This document shows positions 42,985-50,680 of a stretch of DNA of 64,000 nt, piece after piece. The position numbers and the translations under genes are program-made. Under the pieces are notes generated by a model, which worked only from the letters and a program-made list of their open reading frames with translations, was not told the origin of the DNA and made no database searches. The DNA comes from Ignavibacteriales bacterium (GTDB lineage: Bacteria; Bacteroidota; Ignavibacteria; Ignavibacteriales; Ignavibacteriaceae): the NCBI GenBank assembly GCA_016709765.1, contig JADJMD010000015.1, forward strand, positions 124,001 to 188,000, given 5' to 3'. Each line of letters begins with the position of its first letter. Positions within the stretch are counted from its first letter, which is position 1.

Positions 42985-43743
42985 ATGAAGATTTACAACT
43001 ATCTATTAAATACTATTAAGGAAAAAGGAGCGGCATATTTAATTCTGCTTGATCCTGATAAACTTTCTGAAAACAAACTTGCAGGATTTCTCAAGCATTG
43101 TGAAAAATCCGGTGTTGACGGATTTTTAGTAGGCGGAAGTTTAATGGTTAATGGTGATTTTGAAAACTTTATTAAAAAAGTAAAAATCAATACTACACTT
43201 CCATCAATAATTTTTCCTGGCAGTATCACGCAAGTTTCTTCTTTTGCAGATGCAATTTTATTTCTTTCAGTTGTAAGTGGAAGAAATCCTGAGCATTTAA
43301 TCGGAAAACACGTTCTCGCTGCATCATCAATCAAGAAAAGTGGAATTGAACCTATATCCACTGCCTATATTTTAGTTGAATCAGGTTTAACAACAACCGC
43401 CGTTTATATGAGCGGAAGTTTACCAGTTCCAAGAAATAAACCAGAGATCGCGGCAGCAACTGCGCTTGCATCTGAATATCTTGGAATGAAATTGATTTAT
43501 CTTGAGGCCGGAAGCGGGGCTGAGAATACTGTTCCAAATGAAATGGTAAAAGCAGTTTCTAATCAATGTTCCATTCCTGTTATTGTTGGTGGAGGAATTA
43601 GAAATCCAAAAGTAGCAAGAGAAAAAGTTGAAAGCGGTGCTTCGATAATTGTAACCGGAAATTATTTTGAAGATGAAAATAATTGGGATTTGATAAGAGA
43701 GTTTGCTTCTGCTGTACATATTAAACAATCAATCTTGGTTTAA
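42985..43743 (+). CDS. Geranylgeranylglyceryl phosphate synthase family protein (GGGPS/PcrB)
   Basis: A 252-residue TIM-barrel prenyltransferase that joins glycerol-1-phosphate to a polyprenyl diphosphate by an ether bond, the first committed step of archaeal lipids. Motifs are LLDPDK (21-26), the GVDGFLVGGS loop, the YLEAGSGA signature (172-179), VGGGIRNP (201-208) phosphate site and VTGNYFE (223-229). The sequence resembles the group II enzymes of archaea and Bacteroidota rather than Bacillus PcrB; this is by eye only. It sits two bases before gmhA. A geranylgeranyl reductase paired with a ferredoxin lies at 62.0-63.4 kb. The prenyl chain length cannot be read from sequence. Confidence 0.9.
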   Translation: MKIYNYLLNTIKEKGAAYLILLDPDKLSENKLAGFLKHCEKSGVDGFLVGGSLMVNGDFENFIKKVKINTTLPSIIFPGSITQVSSFADAILFLSVVSGRNPEHLIGKHVLAASSIKKSGIEPISTAYILVESGLTTTAVYMSGSLPVPRNKPEIAAATALASEYLGMKLIYLEAGSGAENTVPNEMVKAVSNQCSIPVIVGGGIRNPKVAREKVESGASIIVTGNYFEDENNWDLIREFASAVHIKQSILV

Positions 43744-43745
43744 AA

Positions 43746-44327
43746 TTGGACGCACAAAAATTTATAATTGATTCTCTTAACGAAAGTTCTGAAACAAAAC
43801 TTAAGATTAAAGATCAGCTTGCTGACGAAATAATTAAAGCCGTTGATATTGTTGTAGCTTCTTACAAAGACGGGAACAAACTCTTACTTTGTGGTAATGG
43901 AGGAAGCGCTGCTGATTGCCAACACATTGCTACAGAGTTTATGATAAGATTAAGTCATCATATCCAGCGTCCCGCTTTACCTGCTATTGCGCTCACAACT
44001 GATTCATCAAATTTAACTGCCGGTGGAAATGACATCGGTTTTGAAAATGTGTTTGCACGAAATGTTGAAGGACTTGGTGTTCTTGGCGATGTTCTTTTAG
44101 CAATTTCTACAAGCGGTAATTCTGCCAATATTATAAAAGCTGTTGAAGCTGCTCATGCAAAAGGAATGAAAGTAATAGGATTATTAGGCGGAAGCGGCGG
44201 CAATCTAAAATCAATTGTTGATCTTCCGATTGTAGTCCCTTCTTCAAATACGCAGAGAATTCAAGAAGGCCATATAACAATTGCTCACATTATTTGTGAG
44301 CTTGTTGAAGATACGCTTTACGGCTAA
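43746..44327 (+). CDS. gmhA: D-sedoheptulose 7-phosphate isomerase (SIS domain)
   Basis: A 193-residue SIS-domain isomerase that makes D-glycero-D-manno-heptose 7-phosphate, the first step to ADP-heptose for lipopolysaccharide cores or GDP-heptose glycans. Visible are LLCGNGGSAADCQHIATEFM, ALTTDSSNLTAGGND, LLAISTSGNSANIIKAV with the phosphate-binding serines, and the final QEGHITIAHIICELVE with catalytic His. It starts with TTG two bases after the GGGP synthase gene, implying one transcript. The remaining heptose genes are not in the window. Confidence 0.93.
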   Translation: MDAQKFIIDSLNESSETKLKIKDQLADEIIKAVDIVVASYKDGNKLLLCGNGGSAADCQHIATEFMIRLSHHIQRPALPAIALTTDSSNLTAGGNDIGFENVFARNVEGLGVLGDVLLAISTSGNSANIIKAVEAAHAKGMKVIGLLGGSGGNLKSIVDLPIVVPSSNTQRIQEGHITIAHIICELVEDTLYG

Positions 44328-44342
44328 ACTTAATTCTTTTAG

Positions 44343-45158
44343 CTAATCAATTTTATACAGAAGTGCTGCTTTATCTGCTGAAGTTATAATTCCTCTAATT
44401 AATGCAGAACTAAATCCATTATGTTCCATTTGATTTAACCCTGAAATTGTGCAGCCGCGCGGAGTTGTAACCTTATCAACCTCACTTTCCGGATGTGCTT
44501 CACCGCTTAATAATAATGAAGCAGCACCTTTTGCAGTTTGAGCCGCCATCAATAATGCTTCTTCAGAATGGAATCCAATTTCGATTCCACCTTGTGAAGC
44601 CGCTCTTACAGCCCTTAAGAAAAATGCTATGCCGCATGCGCAAAGCGCAGTAGCAGGGATCATTAATTCTTCATCAATCACCAGTGTTTTACCAACCTGA
44701 TTAAATATCTCTTCAGCAACCTTTAAGGATCCACTGTTCTTTGTATCGGCAGAAATGCATGTCATTGATTCCTGGATTGCAATAGCAGTATTAGGCATAG
44801 CCCTTATAACTTCAATATTTTTGCCTAAATGATTTTTAATCGCCTTTATGCTTGCGCCTGAAACAACAGAAATTATAATGTGTTTTTCGGGATTCAAATT
44901 ACTCGAAATTTCAGATAGCAACTCATTCAATTGTTGAGGTTGAACAGCAATAATAATTACCTTTGCATTATTTACTGCTTCTTTATTTTCTGAAGAAACT
45001 TTAAATCCTAAATTTTTATATTCATCAAGAAGGTCAATTCTTCTTCTGGTTATATGAATATTTTCTGCATTGTATAAATCAGAATTTTTTAGGCCTCTGG
45101 CTATAGATAACCCAATATTTCCACCACCCAGTATCGCAATATTTTTAAACGATGACAT
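44343..45158 (-). CDS. proC: Pyrroline-5-carboxylate reductase
   Basis: A 271-residue enzyme reducing pyrroline-5-carboxylate to proline. The NAD(P)-binding N-terminus is IAILGGGNIGLSIARGL. Further landmarks are VIIAVQPQQLNELL, SVVSGASIKAI, VIRAMPNTAIAIQESMTCI and the C-terminal family signature with TTPRGCTISGLNQMEHNGFSSALI. The length is standard. It is convergent with gmhA (15-base gap) and is followed upstream by a 70-bp gap to the DUF192 gene on the same strand. Confidence 0.95.
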   Translation of the reverse strand: MSSFKNIAILGGGNIGLSIARGLKNSDLYNAENIHITRRRIDLLDEYKNLGFKVSSENKEAVNNAKVIIIAVQPQQLNELLSEISSNLNPEKHIIISVVSGASIKAIKNHLGKNIEVIRAMPNTAIAIQESMTCISADTKNSGSLKVAEEIFNQVGKTLVIDEELMIPATALCACGIAFFLRAVRAASQGGIEIGFHSEEALLMAAQTAKGAASLLLSGEAHPESEVDKVTTPRGCTISGLNQMEHNGFSSALIRGIITSADKAALLYKID

Positions 45159-45228
45159 ACAGTATCTCCTTTAATAATAAATTCTGAAGTATTGAAGAAA
45201 AGAATAAAAAATTATATAAGATGCGAAA

Positions 45229-45786
45229 TCATAAACCTAGTTTGGTTCCCATCCAATCAATTTTATCTCCTACTTGAATGTTATGCTTGTCTGTATATCC
45301 AGCAATAACTTCTACTACGTACAGTGCAGGTTCTGAGGATGGATAACTTTGGTCTGATAATATCTTTGTGTTTTTATGAATTGTTACAATTCGCTTCTGC
45401 TCGTTTACAAAAATCATATCAAGTGAAATTAGCGTATTACGCATCCAAAAGGATTGATCTCTCTGGATCGGAAAAATAAAAAGCATTCCTTGGTTTTCCT
45501 TCATTTCATTGCGGTTCATCAATCCAAGTTCCCGCTCGTATTCAGTATCTGCAATCTCAAGATCAATCTTTGATTTTAATGCACTAAGAGAATCCGTAAA
45601 CGTTAGTTCACCTTCTTTTGTAAAAGTATAATATTCCACTTTAGGCTCGTGTGTTATAAAATTGTTTACAATAAAAAATCCAATTACAGCAAGTGATAAT
45701 ACTGCAATAACAATTGTTTGTAAGGATATTTTACTTTTTGTCTTGTTTGATTTTTGCTCTGTTTGATTAATCTGTTTTTTAGCCAT
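45229..45786 (-). CDS. DUF192 domain protein, membrane-anchored
   Basis: A 185-residue protein with a basic, Lys-rich cytoplasmic tail (AKKQINQTEQKSNKTKSK), one membrane helix (~22-42) and an extracytoplasmic DUF192 domain (~75-180). The latter contains LEIADTEYERELGLMNRNEM, GMLFIFP, SFWMRNTLISLDMIFV and the final VLEV-equivalent VVEVIAGYTDK. The ATG at 45786 is preferred to a codon at 45816 because it starts the Lys-rich tail directly. The molecular function of DUF192 is unknown. Divergent from the hydrolase gene at 45840. Confidence 0.87.
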   Translation of the reverse strand: MAKKQINQTEQKSNKTKSKISLQTIVIAVLSLAVIGFFIVNNFITHEPKVEYYTFTKEGELTFTDSLSALKSKIDLEIADTEYERELGLMNRNEMKENQGMLFIFPIQRDQSFWMRNTLISLDMIFVNEQKRIVTIHKNTKILSDQSYPSSEPALYVVEVIAGYTDKHNIQVGDKIDWMGTKLGL

Positions 45787-45839
45787 TGTGCTTTTTCCGA
45801 TATTTGTATAGAGCAAATATATAAAAAACGGTTATCTAA

Positions 45840-46688
45840 ATGAGTAAAATAATTAGTCGTGAAATAGTTGAGCTAAACAAACAACAGCAGAAAATGATTT
45901 CCAGTGGCTGGGGAAACGATACGCTGGAAAAATCAATTGTTGAAAAGATAACTTATTTGTCTGATGGATTTAAAGTGATGGGTTATATAGCTTATCCAAA
46001 GAACGATTCAAGAAAATATCCTTGTGTAATTTGGTGTCGCGGCGGAATTGGAAATGCCGGAGCAATTGATAAGTTTACTGCTCGGGGTATTTACGGACAA
46101 CTTGCAAGCTGGGGTTATTGTGTTTTTGCTTCTCAGTATCGCGGTAACGATGGCGGTGAAGGACACGATGATTTTGGTGGTGACGATTTAAACGATGTTC
46201 TAAATTTAATTCCACTAGCTGATGATGTTCCACAAGCAAATAAAGATGTTTGGGGAATTGAAGGCTGGAGCCGTGGCGGAATGATGACTTATCTTACATT
46301 AACAAAAACAAATCTATTTAAAGCTGCAATTGTATTAGGTGGAATTGCAAATCTTCGTTGTAACTCCGATGAAAGCAAATTTATGCGTAGACTTTATGAA
46401 CATACTCTTGGTAGGTATGAAGAAGATGAGTTTACAAGCAGGTGCGAAACAAGATCAATAGTAAACTTTGCTGATAAACTATCGCAAAAAACTCCATTGC
46501 TTATAATACATGGTAATGATGATACCAGAGTTTTGCCGCACGATTCACTTGATCTTTCTTACAAGCTTTTAGATCTAAAAATTCCTTATCGTTTAGTAAT
46601 GCTGGAAGGCGGAGATCATTTCTTAAAATCCCACCGTAAAGAAGTTGATGAAATACGTAAGAGATGGTTTGAAAAATATTTGAAGTAA
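45840..46688 (+). CDS. Cytoplasmic alpha/beta hydrolase of the prolyl-oligopeptidase type
   Basis: A 282-residue enzyme without signal peptide or beta-propeller. It has the oxyanion region CVIWCRGGIGNAGAID, the YRGNDGGEGHDDFGGDDLNDV stretch, the nucleophile elbow GWSRGGMM, an acid/His set in IIHGNDDTRVLPHDS and LEGGDHFLKSHR. This is the isolated catalytic domain of S9-like hydrolases. Peptidase versus esterase cannot be decided. A 72-bp gap separates it from the convergent FeoB GTPase gene. Confidence 0.85.
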   Translation: MSKIISREIVELNKQQQKMISSGWGNDTLEKSIVEKITYLSDGFKVMGYIAYPKNDSRKYPCVIWCRGGIGNAGAIDKFTARGIYGQLASWGYCVFASQYRGNDGGEGHDDFGGDDLNDVLNLIPLADDVPQANKDVWGIEGWSRGGMMTYLTLTKTNLFKAAIVLGGIANLRCNSDESKFMRRLYEHTLGRYEEDEFTSRCETRSIVNFADKLSQKTPLLIIHGNDDTRVLPHDSLDLSYKLLDLKIPYRLVMLEGGDHFLKSHRKEVDEIRKRWFEKYLK

Positions 46689-46760
46689 ATGGGGCTTTAT
46701 ATTTTAATTATTGTGTTTGGTGAATATTATTTAATTAGAGTTGTAGTCATATTCACATTT

Positions 46761-47564
46761 TTAATCATTGGATAATTCTACTAATTCTTGTTTTTTAAGA
46801 TTCCCTAAATCACCATTTCGAATTGCATCAATAATACTTTGATCACCTTCAAGTAAACGTAATGAAACCCAACGCAAATTTGGTAAACCCGGATATTCAA
46901 GTTCAATTTCCATACTCAGCCTTTCTATTGCATTATTTAATTCCGAAGAGTTGGTTTTAAGTCTATATGGTTTACAAACATACTTTCCAGTTGCAACTTC
47001 GTGAATCATATTTAACAACTCGTTCATTCCCTCCCCCTGTCTTGCAGATGTTGGGATCACAGGAATTCCTAATTCTTTAGCCAAAGTTCTATCATCTACC
47101 TGGATTCCATTTCGTTTTGCTTCATCCATAAGATTTAAACACAAAACAGCGCGCTCTGTAATTTCTAAAATTTGTAAAACAAGATTTAAATTTCGTTCAA
47201 TTCGCGTTGCATCTACAACAATAACCGTTACATCGGGTTGTCCGAACAAAATAAAATCACGTGCAACTTCTTCATCCGTACTTGTAGAAAGTAATGAATA
47301 AGTTCCCGGCAAATCAACCAGCTTAAATTTTTTCTCGCCATATTCAAATCCGCCTTCAGCACGCGTTACTGTTTTGCCCGGCCAATTGCCGGTGTGCTGT
47401 CTTAATCCTGTTAGATAATTAAACACAGTACTTTTACCCGTGTTTGGATTTCCGGCAAGAGCAACGACAAAATCAAAACTGCTCATATCTATACCAAGTT
47501 TTTTTAAATTGCCCATATTGTGAACCGGACAATTTGCACAATTATTTAAATCACCACTTGTCAT
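46761..47564 (-). CDS. Stand-alone FeoB GTPase domain (no transporter part)
   Basis: A 267-residue protein corresponding only to the cytosolic NFeoB. An N-terminal Cys pair lies in NCANCPVH (Cys9, 12). The G domain has G1 GNPNTGKST (38-46), the switch I Thr in PGKTVTRAEG, G3 DLPG (84-87), G4 NLMD (144-147) and G5 TSAR (172-175). The helical GDI-like domain fills ~190-255, and the protein then stops where FeoB's first membrane helix should begin. Only 72 bp separate it from the next gene, so no membrane part is present or decaying here. It lies two bases after the DtxR-FeoA fusion gene. A FeoB membrane segment is at the window's left edge. It probably gates a separate membrane subunit. Confidence 0.9.
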   Translation of the reverse strand: MTSGDLNNCANCPVHNMGNLKKLGIDMSSFDFVVALAGNPNTGKSTVFNYLTGLRQHTGNWPGKTVTRAEGGFEYGEKKFKLVDLPGTYSLLSTSTDEEVARDFILFGQPDVTVIVVDATRIERNLNLVLQILEITERAVLCLNLMDEAKRNGIQVDDRTLAKELGIPVIPTSARQGEGMNELLNMIHEVATGKYVCKPYRLKTNSSELNNAIERLSMEIELEYPGLPNLRWVSLRLLEGDQSIIDAIRNGDLGNLKKQELVELSND

Positions 47565-47566
47565 AA

Positions 47567-48592
47567 TTATTTATCCTTTTCATTCAGCAAATAAATCTTT
47601 TCGGTTTGCTGTTTTCGCAACGCAACAGTGGTTCCGCGTACTCTGTATGCAACCGGATCACCGGTTAAACTTTGCAGCTCTGCTTCTATTTTTGTTCCCG
47701 GAACAATTCCTAGATCCATTAATCTTCTGCGCTGCTGCCCGCGTAATGACTTTGCTATTCCGAGTATAGTTCCTTCTTCACCAATTTTTAAAGATGAAAG
47801 TGCTTTAAACTTTCCTTCAATCTGTTTTTCAAATTGCAAAACACCAACTGTAATATTCTTTGCAATTAAAGGAGAAAGAATACACTCTTCGCCATTCGCA
47901 ATAAATTTAACTCGCTTATCAGAAATCTCCATCATTCTTATTTGCATTCCAGGAAATAAACCTTCGGCAAGTATCTGTGAATAAATTGCGTTCGGTTCAT
48001 CTTCAACATGAATAATATTTGCAAACTCGTTAAGTTTCATTTCAGTTAGTAGTTTTCCCTTTTTTATCGGAAGCTCGCCGGAAGCCGATGGAATTGGATC
48101 GCCGTGCGGATCAAAAACAGGATTGCCAATTTGCGCAGCAAGTCTATCTGCTTGTTCAGGTGTTAGTATATGTTCTACTTCTTCAGCTTTTTGATGCCAT
48201 TCGTTTTCTGTAACACTTGTTTCATCTGCAAGATATTTTTCCCATAATCGATGAACACGCACAACTCGAAGTGCATAAGATCTTCCATCGGAGGTTAAAC
48301 TTAATTCGTTTTTTTTTGCAGATACTAATCCCATCGATTCCAATCTTGAAATTATATCGGTTGCATCATCGGCAGAAATAGAAAGGTTGCCAGCAATTCC
48401 ATTTAATGTGCAACTAATGTTATTATACTCGCAATTGTATAGATATTTTAAGGCATCTTCAATCAATACTTTTTTATTTGCGCTGCGGGATTTTTTCCAG
48501 ACTGATATTATTCCTTTGTTCGGATAAAACAATAGCACAAATATTATTATTAGAATGATTCCGATCGTTAAAAGCATTAGTGGTTCGTTCAT
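47567..48592 (-). CDS. Membrane-anchored DtxR-like regulator fused to two FeoA domains
   Basis: A 341-residue protein with an unusual order. A hydrophobic helix at 5-23 is followed by basic residues, then a DtxR-type winged helix (~38-105, with RLESMGLVS). The iron-repressor dimerisation/metal region comes next (~110-170, HRLWEKYL, EVEHILTPEQADRL, DPHGDPIP). Two FeoA/SH3 domains end the protein (~180-255 and ~262-338, the second beginning LSSLKIGEEGTI with RRRLMDLGIVPGT). FeoA normally binds FeoB, and here the next gene is the FeoB G domain (two-base gap). The protein could tie iron sensing at the membrane to FeoB activity. Whether the HTH still binds DNA is unknown. The start is the ATG just before the helix; no internal start removes it cleanly. 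Confidence 0.85.
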   Translation of the reverse strand: MNEPLMLLTIGIILIIIFVLLFYPNKGIISVWKKSRSANKKVLIEDALKYLYNCEYNNISCTLNGIAGNLSISADDATDIISRLESMGLVSAKKNELSLTSDGRSYALRVVRVHRLWEKYLADETSVTENEWHQKAEEVEHILTPEQADRLAAQIGNPVFDPHGDPIPSASGELPIKKGKLLTEMKLNEFANIIHVEDEPNAIYSQILAEGLFPGMQIRMMEISDKRVKFIANGEECILSPLIAKNITVGVLQFEKQIEGKFKALSSLKIGEEGTILGIAKSLRGQQRRRLMDLGIVPGTKIEAELQSLTGDPVAYRVRGTTVALRKQQTEKIYLLNEKDK

Positions 48593-48599
48593 ATTAAGC

Positions 48600-49259
48600 C
48601 TATACTATCTTTTCCACAAAAATGTTTGACGCTATTTTACTACTGAGATTTACTTCTTTTTTATCTAACAAAATCAATAATGATCCATCGTAATCAAGTA
48701 TATCTTTAATTTTAATTTCTTTACCAAGTGTAATTCCAATTTTTGTAACGTATGATAAAAGATTTTTAACATCATCATTTACCATGATAACTCTTGCGGA
48801 ATCATTTTCTTTTAATTCCTTAATTGCAACAACTGTTTTTGTGTTTTTTATCTTTCCATTTTTATCAGGAATCGGATAACCGTGCGGATCAACTTCCGGG
48901 TATTCTAAAAATTCTTCCAATAAATTTATTAGTTCATCCGAAGAAGAATGTTCTAATTTTTCTGCTTCATCATGCACTTTATCCCAAGTCATCCCAAGAG
49001 TTTGATGAAGAAACACTTCCCATATTCTATGGCGACGAAGCATGTTTTTTGCGTAGGTTTCACCTTCTCTAGTTAATTTTATGCTCTTGTACTTTTGATA
49101 GTCAACAAAACCATCACGAGATAGTTTGCGAAGCATATCCGTAACGGCAGCATTTGAAATCTTCAACTTTGCTGCAAGTAGATTTTGCTTAATTTCTCCG
49201 GCATCATCTAGATTGCGGTAAATAGCTGTTAAGTAATCTTCTTGTGAAATATTAATCAT
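48600..49259 (-). CDS. DtxR/MntR-family metal-dependent transcriptional regulator
   Basis: A 219-residue soluble repressor. The winged helix (~1-62) starts INISQEDYLTAIYR and has ISNAAVTDMLRKLSRDGFV as recognition helix region. The dimerisation and metal-binding domain (~63-125) carries RRHRIWEVFL, HDEAEKLEHSSSDEL and DPHGYPIP. A C-terminal SH3/FeoA-like domain completes it (~145-219). It heads a three-gene unit with the DtxR-FeoA fusion (seven-base gap) and the FeoB G domain, so it most likely represses this unit in response to Fe(II) or Mn(II). No clear palindromic operator was found in the 90-bp upstream gap. Confidence 0.92.
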   Translation of the reverse strand: MINISQEDYLTAIYRNLDDAGEIKQNLLAAKLKISNAAVTDMLRKLSRDGFVDYQKYKSIKLTREGETYAKNMLRRHRIWEVFLHQTLGMTWDKVHDEAEKLEHSSSDELINLLEEFLEYPEVDPHGYPIPDKNGKIKNTKTVVAIKELKENDSARVIMVNDDVKNLLSYVTKIGITLGKEIKIKDILDYDGSLLILLDKKEVNLSSKIASNIFVEKIV

Positions 49260-49349
49260 TTAAGTAATTCTAAATATATTTTTAAGTGTGCTTAAGTTTA
49301 TAAAATTAAAAAACAAAAGGCAAAGGGTAATTCTTTGCCGATCTTTAAA

Positions 49350-49988
49350 TCAAACTGCTTTTTTTATATAAGATTCTAGTGAATTAAGAGAATCAATGTA
49401 TTTAACATTCTTATACTTTTTCAAAATATTTTCAGAATTTTCAGCTAATGCCTGACCGCCAACAACAATTTTTTTAGTCGGGAAAAATCTGGTCAAATGA
49501 TCAACCACTTCTAAAAATCTGCCGAGATTTAAGTATAACCCCCAGGAAAGTGCAATTACATCAGGATCAATCTGTTTAACAAATTTTATTATTTCTTTAG
49601 CGGGAACTGAAGCACCGAGATAATAAGTTTTCCATCCTTTAAGCTCAAAAACATTAGATACCATCTTAGCACCGATTTCATGAAATTCTTTATCAATGCA
49701 AGTTATAACAACTTTTTTGTCTTTATTGCCATCACTAACTGGAGCAAAGCGACTAATAAGTGATTCCACTATTCGTGTAGCTAAATGTTCTTCGGGAATA
49801 GATATTTTATTGTGATCCCAAAGTTTTCCAATTCTATATAGTGATTTTTGGAAAAGCTCTACATAAATATCTTTTAAGGCTACGTCCTCTTCTATTAAGG
49901 ATTGAACGATACTTGCGCATTTGTCCTTATCGCCATCCATAAGAGCGTTGTAAAATCCAAGAAAATGAGTTTGTTTGATATCTTTCAT
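49350..49988 (-). CDS. Stand-alone cobalamin-binding sensor protein with CarH-type photoreceptor residues
   Basis: A 212-residue protein with a helical B12-binding-2 cap (~5-85) and a Rossmann-like B12-binding domain (~90-210). The cap contains Trp57 and Glu67-His68 (LWDHNKISIPEEH), exactly the W-x9-EH spacing of the CarH/LitR adenosylcobalamin photoreceptors. The Rossmann part has EFHEIG (101-106), the E/D-x-H-x2-G lower-ligand motif with His103. The usual N-terminal MerR DNA-binding domain is absent. The adenosyltransferase making its likely cofactor is the next gene upstream (126-bp gap). Corrinoid methyltransferase proteins are the alternative, but they lack W-x9-EH and usually have DxHDIGKN. 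Confidence 0.82.
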   Translation of the reverse strand: MKDIKQTHFLGFYNALMDGDKDKCASIVQSLIEEDVALKDIYVELFQKSLYRIGKLWDHNKISIPEEHLATRIVESLISRFAPVSDGNKDKKVVITCIDKEFHEIGAKMVSNVFELKGWKTYYLGASVPAKEIIKFVKQIDPDVIALSWGLYLNLGRFLEVVDHLTRFFPTKKIVVGGQALAENSENILKKYKNVKYIDSLNSLESYIKKAV

Positions 49989-50114
49989 TTCATTAAGTAA
50001 TTAATTTATCACTGTTTAAAGTAGTAATTCATTTTTGAACAAAAAAGTTCAATTTAGTTAAATTTTTTTACCATTATAATTTTAGATTCCCAACTTATTG
50101 TTACAATAAATAGA

Positions 50115-50648
50115 CTAAGACTCAATTCCCTTTCTTGCTAAAACACCATCTTGATAATAATGTTTTATAACTTTCATTTCTGTTACAAGATCCGCGGCTT
50201 CAAGAATTTTATCAGGACAATATCTACCAGTCAAAATTAATTCGACATTTTCGGGTTTCATTTTCATAAAAGTCATTACTTCTTCATCATTGAATAATCC
50301 AAAATGGATTGCAACTAGTATTTCATCAAGAATTATTAAATCATATTTGTCGCTTAGCATTTTTGCTTTTGCGGTTTCAAGTCCGCGTCTTGCTTTATCC
50401 ATCTCAACTCTGTTTGGCATTTCTTTGCGGTAAACAAAATCATCGCCGGCAAATTGTTCAATTGTAATCCATTCGCTTAATTGTTCTAAACTTATTAATT
50501 CGTTGTAAGGATATTCTTTCATAAACTGTGCTATGTAAGTTTTGAGTCCATAACCAGCAGCTCTAACTGCCTGCCCTATTGCGGCCGTCGATTTACCTTT
50601 GCCATTTCCTGTGTAAATCTGGACGTAACCTTTTTCTAATTTATTCAT
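50115..50648 (-). CDS. cobA: Cob(I)yrinic acid a,c-diamide adenosyltransferase
   Basis: A 177-residue BtuR/CobA-type corrinoid adenosyltransferase that converts cob(I)alamin to adenosylcobalamin with ATP. The P-loop is GNGKGKSTAAIG (14-25). Also visible are RAAGYGLKTYIAQFMK, the LIILDEILVAI Walker-B-like strand and LTGRYCPDKILEAADLVTEM. It lies 32 bases after a metallo-beta-lactamase-fold gene and upstream of the B12 sensor gene. No cobalamin riboswitch is evident. No other B12 biosynthesis gene is in the window, so it may serve salvage and the sensor. Confidence 0.93.
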   Translation of the reverse strand: MNKLEKGYVQIYTGNGKGKSTAAIGQAVRAAGYGLKTYIAQFMKEYPYNELISLEQLSEWITIEQFAGDDFVYRKEMPNRVEMDKARRGLETAKAKMLSDKYDLIILDEILVAIHFGLFNDEEVMTFMKMKPENVELILTGRYCPDKILEAADLVTEMKVIKHYYQDGVLARKGIES

Positions 50649-50680
50649 TTAATTTTATGTTTAATTACAAAACAAAAATA

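Noticed and set aside
49989..50114. Possible cobalamin riboswitch near cobA and the B12 sensor gene
   Set aside because: No B12-box-like sequence was seen in this 126-bp gap, and only 32 bases precede cobA.
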